Shown: positions 34,444-43,178, counted from the stretch's first letter. The stretch is DNA of 64,000 nt from Yoonia sediminilitoris (GCF_003058085.1 NZ_QBUD01000005.1:124001-188000); one strand, 5' to 3'. Translations and numbers: made by a program. Notes: generated by a model from the sequence alone, not told the origin.

Positions 34444-35547
34444 CTATTCGGTCGGGCGGACCTCATCAAGGCGCGTTGCGCCAATCTGCGCCATGGCGAT
34501 GCTGGCCTCGTCGCACAGGATTCTCCAGAGTCGATGCAGCCCTTCTTCGCCACCCGCCGCAATGGCAAATTGCAGGACGCGGCCGAAAAAGGTGAACTGC
34601 GCGCCCAAAGCATAGGCTTTCAACACGTCTTCGCCGCTGCGCAATCCGGTGTCGAAAAACAGGGGCATATCAGGCCCGACGGCCGCACGTATCGCGGGCA
34701 GGACGCTGATCGGTGCCGGCGCGCTTTCCAACTGGCGCGCACCATGGCTCGAGACCTGTATGGCATCCACCCCCGCATCGCGCAGCAAGACAGCGTCTTC
34801 AGCATCAAGCACACCCTTGACGACAAGGTTGCCCGGCCACATATCACGCAGCCGCGCCAAGGTGTCCCAATCGGCGCGCGCGCGGCTTTCTGTCCGGTCA
34901 AATTCGTAGCCGGGCATCTGGAAATTCGCCATCTCCGGCCGCCCTTTGAACAGGGCTGAGAGGGACCATTGCGGATGCAAGGCAAAGTCGATGAATTGCT
35001 TGGGGCCGATGCGGAATGGCATGGTAAATCCATGACGCAACTCGCGCGGACGGCGGCCCACTTCGGGGACGTCAACTGTCAGCACGATGGTCTTGTAACC
35101 TGCCGCCTTGGCCCGTTCGACCAGTTTGAACGTGCCTGTCCCGTCGCCGCTGAAATAGAGCTGGAACCAGGCGTTGCCTTCGGCGGCCTCGATCAATGGC
35201 TCCATCGCGGTGGATGCCACGGTTGATACGCCCAGCGGCACATTTTCGCGCGCAGCCAGCCGTGCCAGCATCAGGTCGGCCCCCGGCCCGGACAGGTTGC
35301 ACATGCCCATCGGGCTTATGCCAAAGGGGGATTTGGTTTTCTGCCCGAACACGGACGATGAAAGGTCCCGCGCGCTGACGTCGCGCAGGATACGGGGCCG
35401 CAGGGTGAGCGCGTCAAAGGCGGCACGATTGCGTGCCGCGCCTGTTTCGCGCCCTGCGGCCCCGTCGATATAGTCAAACACCATCCAAGGCAGACGGCGC
35501 CGCGCAATGCGGCGGGCATCATCGCTGGAATGGATATTCGACGCCAT
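34444..35547 (-). CDS. FMN-dependent alpha-hydroxyacid oxidase/dehydrogenase, candidate sulfolactate oxidase
   Basis: 367 aa of the LldD/glycolate oxidase family. Visible features are VFDYIDGAAGRE, FGISPMGMCNLSGPGADLM, FQLYFSGD, the FMN-binding Lys in VVKGVLD, the catalytic His in SSHGARQLE and a phosphate-binding region FFDTGLRSGEDVLKAYALGA. The family usually has N-H-G-G at the His and D-G-G in the last motif, so this is a divergent member. It is the last of the tight sulfonate operon, one base after comE. I infer that it oxidises (R)-sulfolactate to sulfopyruvate, replacing the membrane SlcD or NAD-linked SlcC/ComC enzymes. (R)-sulfolactate has the same geometry as L-lactate. Confidence 0.75.
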   Translation of the reverse strand: MASNIHSSDDARRIARRRLPWMVFDYIDGAAGRETGAARNRAAFDALTLRPRILRDVSARDLSSSVFGQKTKSPFGISPMGMCNLSGPGADLMLARLAARENVPLGVSTVASTAMEPLIEAAEGNAWFQLYFSGDGTGTFKLVERAKAAGYKTIVLTVDVPEVGRRPRELRHGFTMPFRIGPKQFIDFALHPQWSLSALFKGRPEMANFQMPGYEFDRTESRARADWDTLARLRDMWPGNLVVKGVLDAEDAVLLRDAGVDAIQVSSHGARQLESAPAPISVLPAIRAAVGPDMPLFFDTGLRSGEDVLKAYALGAQFTFFGRVLQFAIAAGGEEGLHRLWRILCDEASIAMAQIGATRLDEVRPTE

Positions 35548-35548
35548 C

Positions 35549-36103
35549 CTAGCTTGCGACGGCTGTCATGAAGCGGTCGCGGATGACCACAGGGTCTTTG
35601 GTGATGACGGGCAATTTGATGTTGCCGCTTTCACACTTCGACACGATGATCGTCATCTTTTTGCTGTCGATGGCTGCTTGCACCACCTTGCCGGTTTCTT
35701 CGGCCTGACAGGTCACAACATTTTCGCAACCGCAGGCGGCAGCAACGGCTTCCAGCCGGGTTTTCTTGCCTGCATATGTGGGCTGGTCGCCGGTTGATCC
35801 ATAAGAGCCATTGTCGATGATCAACAGGATGTAGTTGTCGGCCACATTGTTTGCGATTGTGGGCAAAGTACCAAGGTTCGTCAGAACCGAGCCATCACCG
35901 TCAATAGCAATGACTGTCTTGGGTTGCGCAAGTGCCAGCCCCAAGCCGATCGAGGATGACAGGCCCATGGTGCCCAGCATGTAGAAATTGGTGGGCTGAT
36001 CGTCGATCATATGCAGCTCTTGGCTGGGCAGACCGATGTTACAAACGACCAGTTGGTCACGCAGGATTGGCGCGATCTCGCGCAGGATTTCAGAACGGAT
36101 CAT
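35549..36103 (-). CDS. comE: Sulfopyruvate decarboxylase beta subunit (TPP-binding)
   Basis: 184 aa from ATG 36103, which overlaps the comD stop as ATGA; the in-frame extension to 36163 is rejected. It carries the thiamine diphosphate motif GDGSVLTNLGTLPTIANN-x2-DN, preceded by MLGTMGLSSSIGLGLALAQP. As the C-terminal half of a split TPP decarboxylase it pairs with the alpha subunit to convert sulfopyruvate to sulfoacetaldehyde and CO2. Phosphonopyruvate decarboxylase is the close alternative, but HpsN and the TRAP genes in the same operon favour the sulfonate. Confidence 0.82.
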   Translation of the reverse strand: MIRSEILREIAPILRDQLVVCNIGLPSQELHMIDDQPTNFYMLGTMGLSSSIGLGLALAQPKTVIAIDGDGSVLTNLGTLPTIANNVADNYILLIIDNGSYGSTGDQPTYAGKKTRLEAVAAACGCENVVTCQAEETGKVVQAAIDSKKMTIIVSKCESGNIKLPVITKDPVVIRDRFMTAVAS

Positions 36104-36633
36104 TGGTCGCCGTAGCCTCCCCAGAAGGACGCATCCGTCAGGATCGCCACAGGTTTGTTGCACATGAATGTATATTTCAGGATCGCGTCGAGTTCATCTG
36201 CGTCGCTTTCCTTGTGGAAGTGGTAGGTTGGTATGTTGAGCTGGTTCAGCAGCGCCTTGGTATGCACCGCCATTTCCACCTGACAGGCCACAGGTTCACG
36301 CAATTCGCCGCGATATGAAATCAGCATCGGCAGGGGCATGCGGTAGAACTGCGTCAGGGTGGCCAGTGTGTTGATGGTCACACCAATGGCGGTGTTTTGC
36401 ATGATGATGGCAGGGCGTTTGCCCCCCATAAAGGCACCGGCACACAGCCCCATGCCTTCATCTTCCTTGTTGGCGGGAATGTGAAAAATCTCTTCGCGGG
36501 CTTCGACTTCGTCAATCACACCGGCCAGCTGTTTGCATGGCACGGTCGTGATGAAGGACACGTCATTGGCGACGAAATCATCGACGATTTTCTTGGATAT
36601 ACTCACGGCTTTGAAAGCTCCTGTTTTGCGCAT
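36100..36633 (-). CDS. comD: Sulfopyruvate decarboxylase alpha subunit
   Basis: 177 aa, the length of free-standing ComD. The sequence VSFITTVPCKQLAGVIDEVE, then IPANKEDEGMGLCAGAFMGG (the Glu that activates TPP) and IIMQNTAIGVTIN are typical of the N-terminal pyrimidine-binding half of sulfopyruvate/phosphonopyruvate decarboxylases. It overlaps comE by 4 nt and follows the zinc dehydrogenase gene by 18 nt. Confidence 0.82.
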   Translation of the reverse strand: MRKTGAFKAVSISKKIVDDFVANDVSFITTVPCKQLAGVIDEVEAREEIFHIPANKEDEGMGLCAGAFMGGKRPAIIMQNTAIGVTINTLATLTQFYRMPLPMLISYRGELREPVACQVEMAVHTKALLNQLNIPTYHFHKESDADELDAILKYTFMCNKPVAILTDASFWGGYGDQ

Positions 36634-36651
36634 CTGGTGATGTTTGCGGGT

Positions 36652-37641
36652 TTATGCGTGCGGGTTGAGGATAATTTTAGGGGCGGCGGTTAAACCGGCC
36701 CTGATGTCGGCAAAGGCGGTGGCCCCTTCAGCAAGGGGGCGTTGTTCAGTCCAGTCAAGAGGCCCAAGGCGCCCGTCGAAAATCGCGGCTGCGGTATCGC
36801 GGAAATCCTGTGCGGTGTAGGTATAGGTGCCGATGAAAGTGATTTCCTGCAAGGTCATGCGCCTCACATCCAGCCCGCCGGTCCCTTCACCAAGCCCGAT
36901 ATGGCCAATAACTCCACCCGGGCGGGCATGGGCCGATGCTGTGGCGCGCGTTGCCGCATAGCCCACACCGTCGATCACTAGATCAAACAGCGCATCATTG
37001 GGCAGGTCATCAGGCGCAACGGCGTTTTGACCGCATTGCCCGTTCAGCACCTCACGGCGCAAGGCGTTGGGTTCAACGATTGTCACATTCGGGACGCCCT
37101 GCGCCGTCAGCGACAAGGCCGCACCCAACCCGATGGCGCCGCCACCAATGACCAGGGCATTTGCCGCCGCGCCATCCAGCGCCCTTTTGGCAAGTTTGAC
37201 CGCATGCCAACCGCAGGCGATTGGTTCTGCAAGGGCGGCAGCGTTCAACGACGTGCCTTGCGGGACCGTGACCAGATTTTCGTCACGCATTGCAACATAT
37301 TGCGCAAAGGCCCCTTCGCGCGGCGGCATCGAAATGATCTTGCGTTCGGGGCAAAGGTTGTCATGCCCTGTCTGGCAGGCCTTGCATGTGCCGCAGCCCA
37401 CTAGCGGGTTGATCGTGACGCGCTCGCCCGCGCGCGGGCCGCCAACAATTTCGCCCGCAGCCTCGTGCCCCAGAATAAGCGGGGCGGGTCTGCGGTCATC
37501 ATGCCCCAGATAGGCATGCATGTCAGAGCCGCAGATGCCCACCGAAAGGACTTTGATCAGTTGCTGGCCCGCCTCGGGCACCGGATCAGCTGCATCGCGG
37601 TAGCCCAGCTTTTCGGGACCGTCGTAAATAAGTGCTTTCAT
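36652..37641 (-). CDS. Zinc-dependent alcohol dehydrogenase, candidate DHPS 2-dehydrogenase (HpsO/HpsP role)
   Basis: 329 aa from ATG 37641, overlapping the SDR stop by 4 nt (the longer frame to 37707 lies inside the SDR gene). MDR-family features: catalytic zinc site GICGSDMHAYLGH and GHEAAGE, structural zinc cysteines GCGTCKACQTGHDNLC, and the NAD site VIGGGAIGLG. In Cupriavidus, HpsO and HpsP are a pair of dehydrogenases that interconvert the DHPS enantiomers through the 2-keto form so that HpsN can act. The pairing of this enzyme with the adjacent SDR fits that, but which carries which role is not assigned. Confidence 0.75.
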   Translation of the reverse strand: MKALIYDGPEKLGYRDAADPVPEAGQQLIKVLSVGICGSDMHAYLGHDDRRPAPLILGHEAAGEIVGGPRAGERVTINPLVGCGTCKACQTGHDNLCPERKIISMPPREGAFAQYVAMRDENLVTVPQGTSLNAAALAEPIACGWHAVKLAKRALDGAAANALVIGGGAIGLGAALSLTAQGVPNVTIVEPNALRREVLNGQCGQNAVAPDDLPNDALFDLVIDGVGYAATRATASAHARPGGVIGHIGLGEGTGGLDVRRMTLQEITFIGTYTYTAQDFRDTAAAIFDGRLGPLDWTEQRPLAEGATAFADIRAGLTAAPKIILNPHA

Positions 37642-38399
37642 TTTGCAGTAAAACCTCCATCTACCATGAGGATTTGCCCAGTCACATAAGCAGACGCATC
37701 CGAACAAAGGAAAAGCAAAGGCCCGTCGATGTCTTCCAGCGCGCCATTACGCCCGATGCAGGTTTGGGCGGCATTACGGGCTGCGCGTTCGGGGTCGGCG
37801 AACACCGGCCCGGTCAGTTCGGTCGGGAAAAAACCCGGCCCGATGGCGTTGGCGTTAATACCACTGGTGGACCATGCTTCGGCCATGGCGCGGGTCAACT
37901 GGCCAATGCCGGCCTTTGATGCACCATAGCTGACCCCGCCCGGAAAGGCGCGTGTGGTTTGCAGCGATGCGAAGTTCACCACCCTGCCCCAGCCTTTGGC
38001 CTTCATCGCGGGCACAAAGGCCTGCGTCAGAAAAAACGGGGCCGCAAGGTTCAGGTTCAGCGTGACATCCCATCCTTCCGGGGTCACATCATCGGCCGCT
38101 TCACGGGTGTTGATACCAGCGGCATGTACGATGATGTCAGGTGCGCCAAAGGGGGTGGCGATCCGGTCGGCGATATCCGTGATCTGGTCGCGCTGCGACA
38201 GATCAGCGGCCACCGTTGCAGCACTTTCTCCGGTCTGTTCGGCCCAGTCGGCCAAGGCTTCCGCACGGCGGGCGACGCCCACCACTTTTGCGCCTGCCGC
38301 GGCAAGCGCAATTGCGGCCCGTTGACCAAGGCCAGCACTGGCCCCGGTCACACAGGCGACACGGCCAGTGAGGTCAAACATGGCGGGAAGATCAGCCAT
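37638..38399 (-). CDS. Short-chain dehydrogenase/reductase, candidate partner in DHPS racemisation
   Basis: 253 aa, classical SDR. The cofactor motif is TGASAGLGQR near residue 19, followed by HAAG and the catalytic SLQTT...YGASK. The C-terminal end is LCSDASAYVTGQILMVDGGF. The Rossmann site followed by ARR suggests NAD(P) binding, specificity uncertain. It overlaps hpsN by 8 nt and the zinc dehydrogenase gene by 4 nt. Together with that enzyme it could epimerise dihydroxypropanesulfonate at C2. Confidence 0.78.
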   Translation of the reverse strand: MADLPAMFDLTGRVACVTGASAGLGQRAAIALAAAGAKVVGVARRAEALADWAEQTGESAATVAADLSQRDQITDIADRIATPFGAPDIIVHAAGINTREAADDVTPEGWDVTLNLNLAAPFFLTQAFVPAMKAKGWGRVVNFASLQTTRAFPGGVSYGASKAGIGQLTRAMAEAWSTSGINANAIGPGFFPTELTGPVFADPERAARNAAQTCIGRNGALEDIDGPLLFLCSDASAYVTGQILMVDGGFTAK

Positions 38400-39699
38400 C
38401 GGCGCTCAGATCGAAGTTTTCGCCGGGGAAATATTTGGCAAGGCGCACATCTGCCGCGCGGGCGTGTCCTTCCATCCCTTCCAGCCGCGAAATACGCGCG
38501 GTGGCTTCGGCCACGCGCTTTGATCCTTCACGAGTGGCCTGCTGCCATGTGACGATCTTCATATATTTATGCACCGAAAGGCCGCCGGTGTAGGACGCCG
38601 CGCGCGATGTTGGCAGCACATGGTTGGTGCCCGATGCCTTGTCACCGTAGGACACGGTTGTTTCTTCGCCCAGGAACAGCGAGCCGTAGCAGCTGAGCCT
38701 GTTCAGCCACCAATCAAGGTCCTCTGCCTGCACGGTCAAATGCTCGGGAGCGTAATCATCGGATGTGGCGGCCATTTCTTCACGGTCTGCGCAGACGATG
38801 ACTTCTGCATAGTCGCGCCATGCAGCGGCGGCGTTGTCGCGGTTGGTTTCCGGCAGATCGTCAATCAGGGCCGGGATGCGATTCATCACGTCCTGCGCCA
38901 GATCTTCATTGTCCGTAACCAGCCAAACAGGAGAGTTATACCCATGCTCCGCCTGCGACACGAGGTCAGTCGCCACGATATGCGGGTCCGCGGTCTTGTC
39001 AGCCAGAATAAGGCTGTCGGTTGGTCCTGCAATCATATCAATACCCACGCGGCCGAACAGGATGCGCTTGGCTTCGGCCACAAACTGGTTGCCGGGGCCG
39101 ACAAGGATGTTGGCCTTGGGCAAGCCAAACAGACCAAAGGTCATTGCCGCCACACCCTGCACGCCGCCAAGTGCCATTATCGTGTCAGCACCGCTGATGT
39201 GGGCCGCATAGATAATCGCAGGCGCAACACCAACACCGGGACGCGGTGGCGAAGTCGCCACGATATGATTGCAGCCAGCCACCTTGGCCGTCGTTACGGT
39301 CATGATCGCGCTGGCGATGTGGCTATAGCGTCCGCCGGGCACATAACAGCCCGCCGCATCCACGGGGATCGCTTTTTGACCTGCCGTGAAACCGGGCGCA
39401 ATTTCATAGGTGATATCGCTCACCGTCGCTTTCTGCGCTTCGGCAAAGCGGCGCACATTGTCATGGGCGAACTGGATATCGTCCTTGAGCTTCTGCGGCA
39501 CCAAATCGGCGGCTGCGGCAATTTCTTCGGGCGTAAGAATGATATTGCCGTCGTATTTGTCGAACTTCGCCGCATATTCGCGCGCAGCGGCATCACCGCC
39601 CTGCTCGATATCGTCCAGAATCTTGCGCACTGTGTCGTGCACATCCGATGCGCCCGATTGCGCGGTCAGCGTTGCTTTCTTGAGGTAGTGTCGTGCCAT
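38392..39699 (-). CDS. hpsN: Sulfopropanediol 3-dehydrogenase (HisD family)
   Basis: 435 aa of the histidinol dehydrogenase fold. Conserved parts include VDAAGCYVPGGRYSHIASAI, GPGNQFVAEAKRILFGRVGI, SQAEHGYNSPVWLVT (Gln and His zinc ligands) and DDYAPEHLTVQ with the catalytic Glu-His pair. Its operon carries no other his genes but a TRAP transporter, two more dehydrogenases and ComDE. The HisD homologue in this context is HpsN, which oxidises (R)-2,3-dihydroxypropane-1-sulfonate to (R)-sulfolactate with two NAD. It lies 12 nt after the TRAP large permease gene. Confidence 0.82.
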   Translation of the reverse strand: MARHYLKKATLTAQSGASDVHDTVRKILDDIEQGGDAAAREYAAKFDKYDGNIILTPEEIAAAADLVPQKLKDDIQFAHDNVRRFAEAQKATVSDITYEIAPGFTAGQKAIPVDAAGCYVPGGRYSHIASAIMTVTTAKVAGCNHIVATSPPRPGVGVAPAIIYAAHISGADTIMALGGVQGVAAMTFGLFGLPKANILVGPGNQFVAEAKRILFGRVGIDMIAGPTDSLILADKTADPHIVATDLVSQAEHGYNSPVWLVTDNEDLAQDVMNRIPALIDDLPETNRDNAAAAWRDYAEVIVCADREEMAATSDDYAPEHLTVQAEDLDWWLNRLSCYGSLFLGEETTVSYGDKASGTNHVLPTSRAASYTGGLSVHKYMKIVTWQQATREGSKRVAEATARISRLEGMEGHARAADVRLAKYFPGENFDLSADG

Positions 39700-39711
39700 T
39701 TGAGGATCACC

Positions 39712-41040
39712 TTATTTATAGATGTCAGGAAGCATGGTTGTCGAAATTGCCGGTACGAAAGCAATGAGCAAGACGACAATCAGCATGAAGAAAACGAAAG
39801 GAACGGCGCGCCATGCAATGCGCAGAATGGACTCGCCGGTAATGCCGGAAACAACAAACAGGTTCAGCCCCAGCGGCGGCGTGATGAATCCAACGCCCAG
39901 CGCCGTGATCATCATGATGCAGAACTGAATTTCGTTCATGCCGATATCATCCGCCAGCGGCTTGAGGATCGGGGCGAGGATTACGATATTGGGCGTGGTC
40001 TCCATGACGCAGCCCGCCGCGATCAGAATGCCGATCATCATCAGGATCAGATAGGTCGGGTTATCGGTCAGCGCAGTGACGGAATAGACGAACCCCTGCG
40101 GGACCCCCATGATCGCCAACGCCTGCGCCAGTGGCAGCGAAAAGGCGATAATCGGCAGGATGATCCCGTTCACCTTAGCTGATGAAATCAGCATTGCCGG
40201 AAAGTCTGCAAGCTTGAGCGTGCCCAGAATGAACCCGATAATGATCGTGACGATCACCGCGGTCGCGCCCGCCTCTGTCGGGGTCAGCCGCCCCGAAAAG
40301 ATACCGTAAAAGATGATGCCCGGCACGATGAACGCATACCAGCCAGAGGCAAGCGAGCGGCCAAGGTTGCCGAAATACTCGGATGCCGACAGGTTGCCGC
40401 CGCCTTCATAGCCATAAATCCGGTTCACAACGATATTTGTGATCAGGATCGAGGTCAGGATCAGAATGCCGGGGATCAACGCGGCAAGAAACAGGGTCGA
40501 GGCCGATATCCCCAACACCAGACCGATAATGATATAGGCAATGGACGGCGGGATCAGGATGCCGGTACAGGCCCCCGCTGCCACAAGCGCGCAGGCATAG
40601 GGGCGCGGATAGCCGCTTTCGACCAGACGGTCGATTGTCATCCGGCCCACAGCCGCAGCCCCCGCCGCGTCAGAGCCCGAGATCGCGGCGAACATCCCGC
40701 AGACCAGCACTGTTGCGGACCCGAACCCGCCCTTGGCGAACTGGGTCAGCGCCTCTGCCACATCAAGAAATTTGCGGGAAAGACCCGTGCGCACCAGAAC
40801 GTCACCAGTCAGAATGAACAGGGGCACAGCCGTCAGGGCAAAAGCGTCAATTCCGTGAAACAGGCTTTCACCCACCAGCCCCAAAGGTAGATCACCTGAC
40901 ATCAGCAGCATCGTGATGGCGGCGACACCGATTGAGGCCCAGACGGGCACGGCCAGCGCGCACAGGACGACAAAGATGATGACGGGCAGATAAAAGTCCC
41001 AGCCCAGCTCGACCGCTTGATTAAGGGTATTCCAAAGCAT
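39712..41040 (-). CDS. TRAP transporter large permease (DctM type)
   Basis: 442 aa with about twelve hydrophobic segments. DctM-family blocks are VPLFILTGDVLVRTGLSRK, SGSDAAGAAAVGRMTIDRLV, GVGFITPPLGLNLFVVSGI and a C-terminal helix before ISTTMLPDIYK. It is the sodium-coupled permease of a tripartite TRAP system whose small subunit and binding protein are encoded just upstream. By context (hpsN, comDE) the substrate is dihydroxypropanesulfonate or sulfolactate, like HpsKLM. Confidence 0.9.
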   Translation of the reverse strand: MLWNTLNQAVELGWDFYLPVIIFVVLCALAVPVWASIGVAAITMLLMSGDLPLGLVGESLFHGIDAFALTAVPLFILTGDVLVRTGLSRKFLDVAEALTQFAKGGFGSATVLVCGMFAAISGSDAAGAAAVGRMTIDRLVESGYPRPYACALVAAGACTGILIPPSIAYIIIGLVLGISASTLFLAALIPGILILTSILITNIVVNRIYGYEGGGNLSASEYFGNLGRSLASGWYAFIVPGIIFYGIFSGRLTPTEAGATAVIVTIIIGFILGTLKLADFPAMLISSAKVNGIILPIIAFSLPLAQALAIMGVPQGFVYSVTALTDNPTYLILMMIGILIAAGCVMETTPNIVILAPILKPLADDIGMNEIQFCIMMITALGVGFITPPLGLNLFVVSGITGESILRIAWRAVPFVFFMLIVVLLIAFVPAISTTMLPDIYK

Positions 41041-41051
41041 GACCTATCCCC

Positions 41052-41564
41052 TCAATCGAACAGTTTGTCGCCCTCGTAGACGGGGGTGCCGTCGCGGAGG
41101 CTGCGCAGGTCGCGCATGAATGACTGGACAAGGCGCAGGATCATCAAAGCAAAGCCGATGGGCACCGCAAGAAGGAACCAGACCATGGATATGCGCAACC
41201 CATGGCTAACCGATCCGAACTTCCACGACACGTGGACCGCTTCCCATGAATAATAAAGCGCAATCAGGGCGACGCCGAACATCACCAGATCGCCAAAAAT
41301 ATAAAGCAGCGCTTTCATGCGCGGTCCAAGGTAGTGCATGACCACATCAATTCGGATGTGGGCGCGGTCCTTGACAGCCGCTGCGGCCCCTATCCATGCC
41401 AGATAGATAAAGGAATAGCGCACGATTTCCTCGCCCCAAATCGACGAATAGGCGAAAATCTCGCGGCGCAGCACCTCGACCGCCATCGTCATGACAAGCA
41501 TGACGTAAAATACCAGAAGCGCCCATTTTTCGGCGTCCCTGTTCAAGCGTTGCATTGTATTCAT
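41052..41564 (-). CDS. TRAP transporter small permease (DctQ type)
   Basis: 170 aa from ATG 41564; a longer in-frame extension overlaps the binding-protein gene and is rejected. Four membrane helices are visible: ALLVFYVMLVMTMAVEVL, a second around FIYLAWIGAAAAV, a third with YIFGDLVMFGVALIALYY and a fourth with FLLAVPIGFALMILRL. EEIVRYSFIYLAW and HIRIDVV are typical DctQ motifs. It lies 11 nt before the large permease gene. Confidence 0.9.
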   Translation of the reverse strand: MNTMQRLNRDAEKWALLVFYVMLVMTMAVEVLRREIFAYSSIWGEEIVRYSFIYLAWIGAAAAVKDRAHIRIDVVMHYLGPRMKALLYIFGDLVMFGVALIALYYSWEAVHVSWKFGSVSHGLRISMVWFLLAVPIGFALMILRLVQSFMRDLRSLRDGTPVYEGDKLFD

Positions 41565-41673
41565 GACGGACCCCTCGTGTTGTCGCGCCGGCGATGACGG
41601 CGCGACAAACCTTGGTGTGTGCGCGGTGAGTATCAGTAGTTCGGGGCACCCGGTTGGGTGCCCGCGCCCCTTT

Positions 41674-42822
41674 TTAAGCGTCGTGGACGTAGTAGCGGCC
41701 CATCGTGCCAGCCGCTTCTTCCAGCTTGGCGAATGTGTCCATGGACCCGGCCAGCTCGACCTTGAAGCTGTCCCACTCAGAAAGCTGATAACCGCCTGTT
41801 GCCTGCCATTCGGCCAACTGATCGTCGGACAGCGAGTGGAATTCAACGCCAGCCTTGCGCAGTTCGGCCATGGCGTAGTTACGCGCCGATGGCACTTTGG
41901 CAAGGTTCTGGTGACGGGTGATTTCAGCGGCTTCCATGATCCCGTCCTGCACGTCGGCAGGCATGGAGTTGAACCATTCAAGGTTGCACGAATAGACTTG
42001 GCTGTCAGGCACGGCCTGCGTAAAGGTCACATGAGACAGGATATCCTTGAAGCCGAAGACGTACAAAGCACCCACGGACGGATCAAGCGCGTCAGCCACA
42101 CCCTGTTTGATCGCAGATGGTGTTTCGCCCCATGCCACAGGAGTCGGGTTCGCCCCGACCATGCGGTAATACTGCTGCAACATTGCCGACCCGGGCACGC
42201 GGAATTTGACGCCAGACAGATCGCCAGGTGTCAGCACAGGGCCTGAGCCGCCAGCGCGCACAGCAACGACGCGCGGATCGATATTGACGTAGAACAGTGC
42301 CTTGAAACCTGCGGCTTCGACCTTGGGGTTCACTTCCTGCGCCCAGACATCGGAATGCACAAGGTTGGTAAATCGCTGATTGGAGCCGCACAGATACGGC
42401 ATGTTGATCAGGTCAACGACCGACGCGAAAGGTGCGAAGTTTGACAGCGAGTGTTGCGCGGCCTGAATGGTGCCACCCTGTACGGATTGTGCCAGCGCAC
42501 CACCTGCGCCCAACTGGCCACCGGGGGCCAGCTTGACATAGACTTTGCCATTTGTGGCGTTCTGGATGTTTTCCTTCAGGTCGAGCTGCATGATCGGATA
42601 GCTGCGCGTCGCACCCAGCACATAGGCCGTGGCGATGGTCATCGTATGTTCGGCGGCAGCTTCGCGGTCGCGCTCTTCATTGGCGGTCTGCGCAGTCGCT
42701 TCGGTCGACCAGAGCGTACCCGCCGCACCGGCAACCATGGCCGCAGTGAAACTGCCCATGCCAGCCAGTTTCAAGAAATTGCGGCGTTCCGCCGACTTGA
42801 TCCTTGCAGTTTCTTTTTCCAA
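41674..42822 (-). CDS. TRAP transporter substrate-binding protein (DctP type), Tat-exported
   Basis: 382 aa. The N-terminus ERRNFLKLAG followed by a hydrophobic stretch and ATAQT is a twin-arginine-type signal, unusual but known for some DctP proteins. The mature part has PGGQLGAGGALAQSVQGGTI, then GVKFRVPGSAMLQQYYRMVG and WGETPSAIKQGVADALD. The Arg in KFRVPG is the usual carboxylate/sulfonate-binding residue. It is the periplasmic receptor of the TRAP system encoded next. Confidence 0.88.
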   Translation of the reverse strand: MEKETARIKSAERRNFLKLAGMGSFTAAMVAGAAGTLWSTEATAQTANEERDREAAAEHTMTIATAYVLGATRSYPIMQLDLKENIQNATNGKVYVKLAPGGQLGAGGALAQSVQGGTIQAAQHSLSNFAPFASVVDLINMPYLCGSNQRFTNLVHSDVWAQEVNPKVEAAGFKALFYVNIDPRVVAVRAGGSGPVLTPGDLSGVKFRVPGSAMLQQYYRMVGANPTPVAWGETPSAIKQGVADALDPSVGALYVFGFKDILSHVTFTQAVPDSQVYSCNLEWFNSMPADVQDGIMEAAEITRHQNLAKVPSARNYAMAELRKAGVEFHSLSDDQLAEWQATGGYQLSEWDSFKVELAGSMDTFAKLEEAAGTMGRYYVHDA

Positions 42823-42853
42823 GATTTGTCCTCCCCAGACAAGCTGAGCCGCG

Positions 42854-43027
42854 CTATTGGTTCGCGTCGGCCTCTTTCTTCAGAATTGCTATGACAAAGA
42901 ATATGGCGACGCCGCTCAGGACCAGCATCTCGCCTACGTCACTGAGGAATGCTGCATTTGATGCCGCCCCCAACCCAACGTTCACGACAAACACGATGAA
43001 AAGTATGATCGCTGCGATCAATGGCAT
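42854..43027 (-). CDS. Small two-helix membrane protein heading the TRAP/sulfonate operon
   Basis: 57 aa, ATG at 43027 preceded by GGAGAGATGAA. Two hydrophobic helices: PLIAAIILFIVFVVNVG, then EMLVLSGVAIFFVIAIL, with a charged tail KKEADANQ. I do not recognise a family. It lies 31 nt before the TRAP binding protein gene, directly under the putative LacI operators, so it is the first gene of the operon. It might assist membrane assembly of the permease. Confidence 0.65.
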   Translation of the reverse strand: MPLIAAIILFIVFVVNVGLGAASNAAFLSDVGEMLVLSGVAIFFVIAILKKEADANQ

Positions 43028-43069
43028 TTCATCTCTCCTCCCCGTCGCTCACCTGATTCTCACCCAAAT

Positions 43070-43106
43070 GTAAACGCTTACATAAGCCAAATGCAAGCGT
43101 TTACAT
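43070..43106. promoter_or_regulatory. Two LacI-type operators between the sulfonate operon and its regulator
   Basis: TGTAAACGCTTACA (43070-43083) and TGCAAGCGTTTACA (43093-43106) are near-palindromes with a central CG, the typical LacI/GalR half-site arrangement, spaced 23 nt centre to centre. They lie between the divergent starts at 43027 and 43179. They are most likely bound by the LacI-family protein encoded at 43179, repressing one or both transcripts. Confidence 0.75.
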
Positions 43107-43178
43107 TTCTGACTGTTTTTTTTATTGGGTGCGCCTCGCCTTGATGCGTATGTTGGCTCAAGAAATGCAGGTCCGGGA

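Noticed and set aside
38392..39699. Histidinol dehydrogenase of histidine biosynthesis
   Set aside because: No other his genes are nearby and the operon is that of sulfonate uptake and breakdown, so HpsN is the better call.
38569..40182. A 537-codon open frame on the plus strand
   Set aside because: Antisense to hpsN and the TRAP permease; composition is unusual (Arg, His, Asn rich) and no family is visible.
41565..41981. An N-terminal extension of the TRAP small permease
   Set aside because: It overlaps the binding-protein gene and has no membrane-protein character; the ATG at 41564 starts the typical DctQ sequence.
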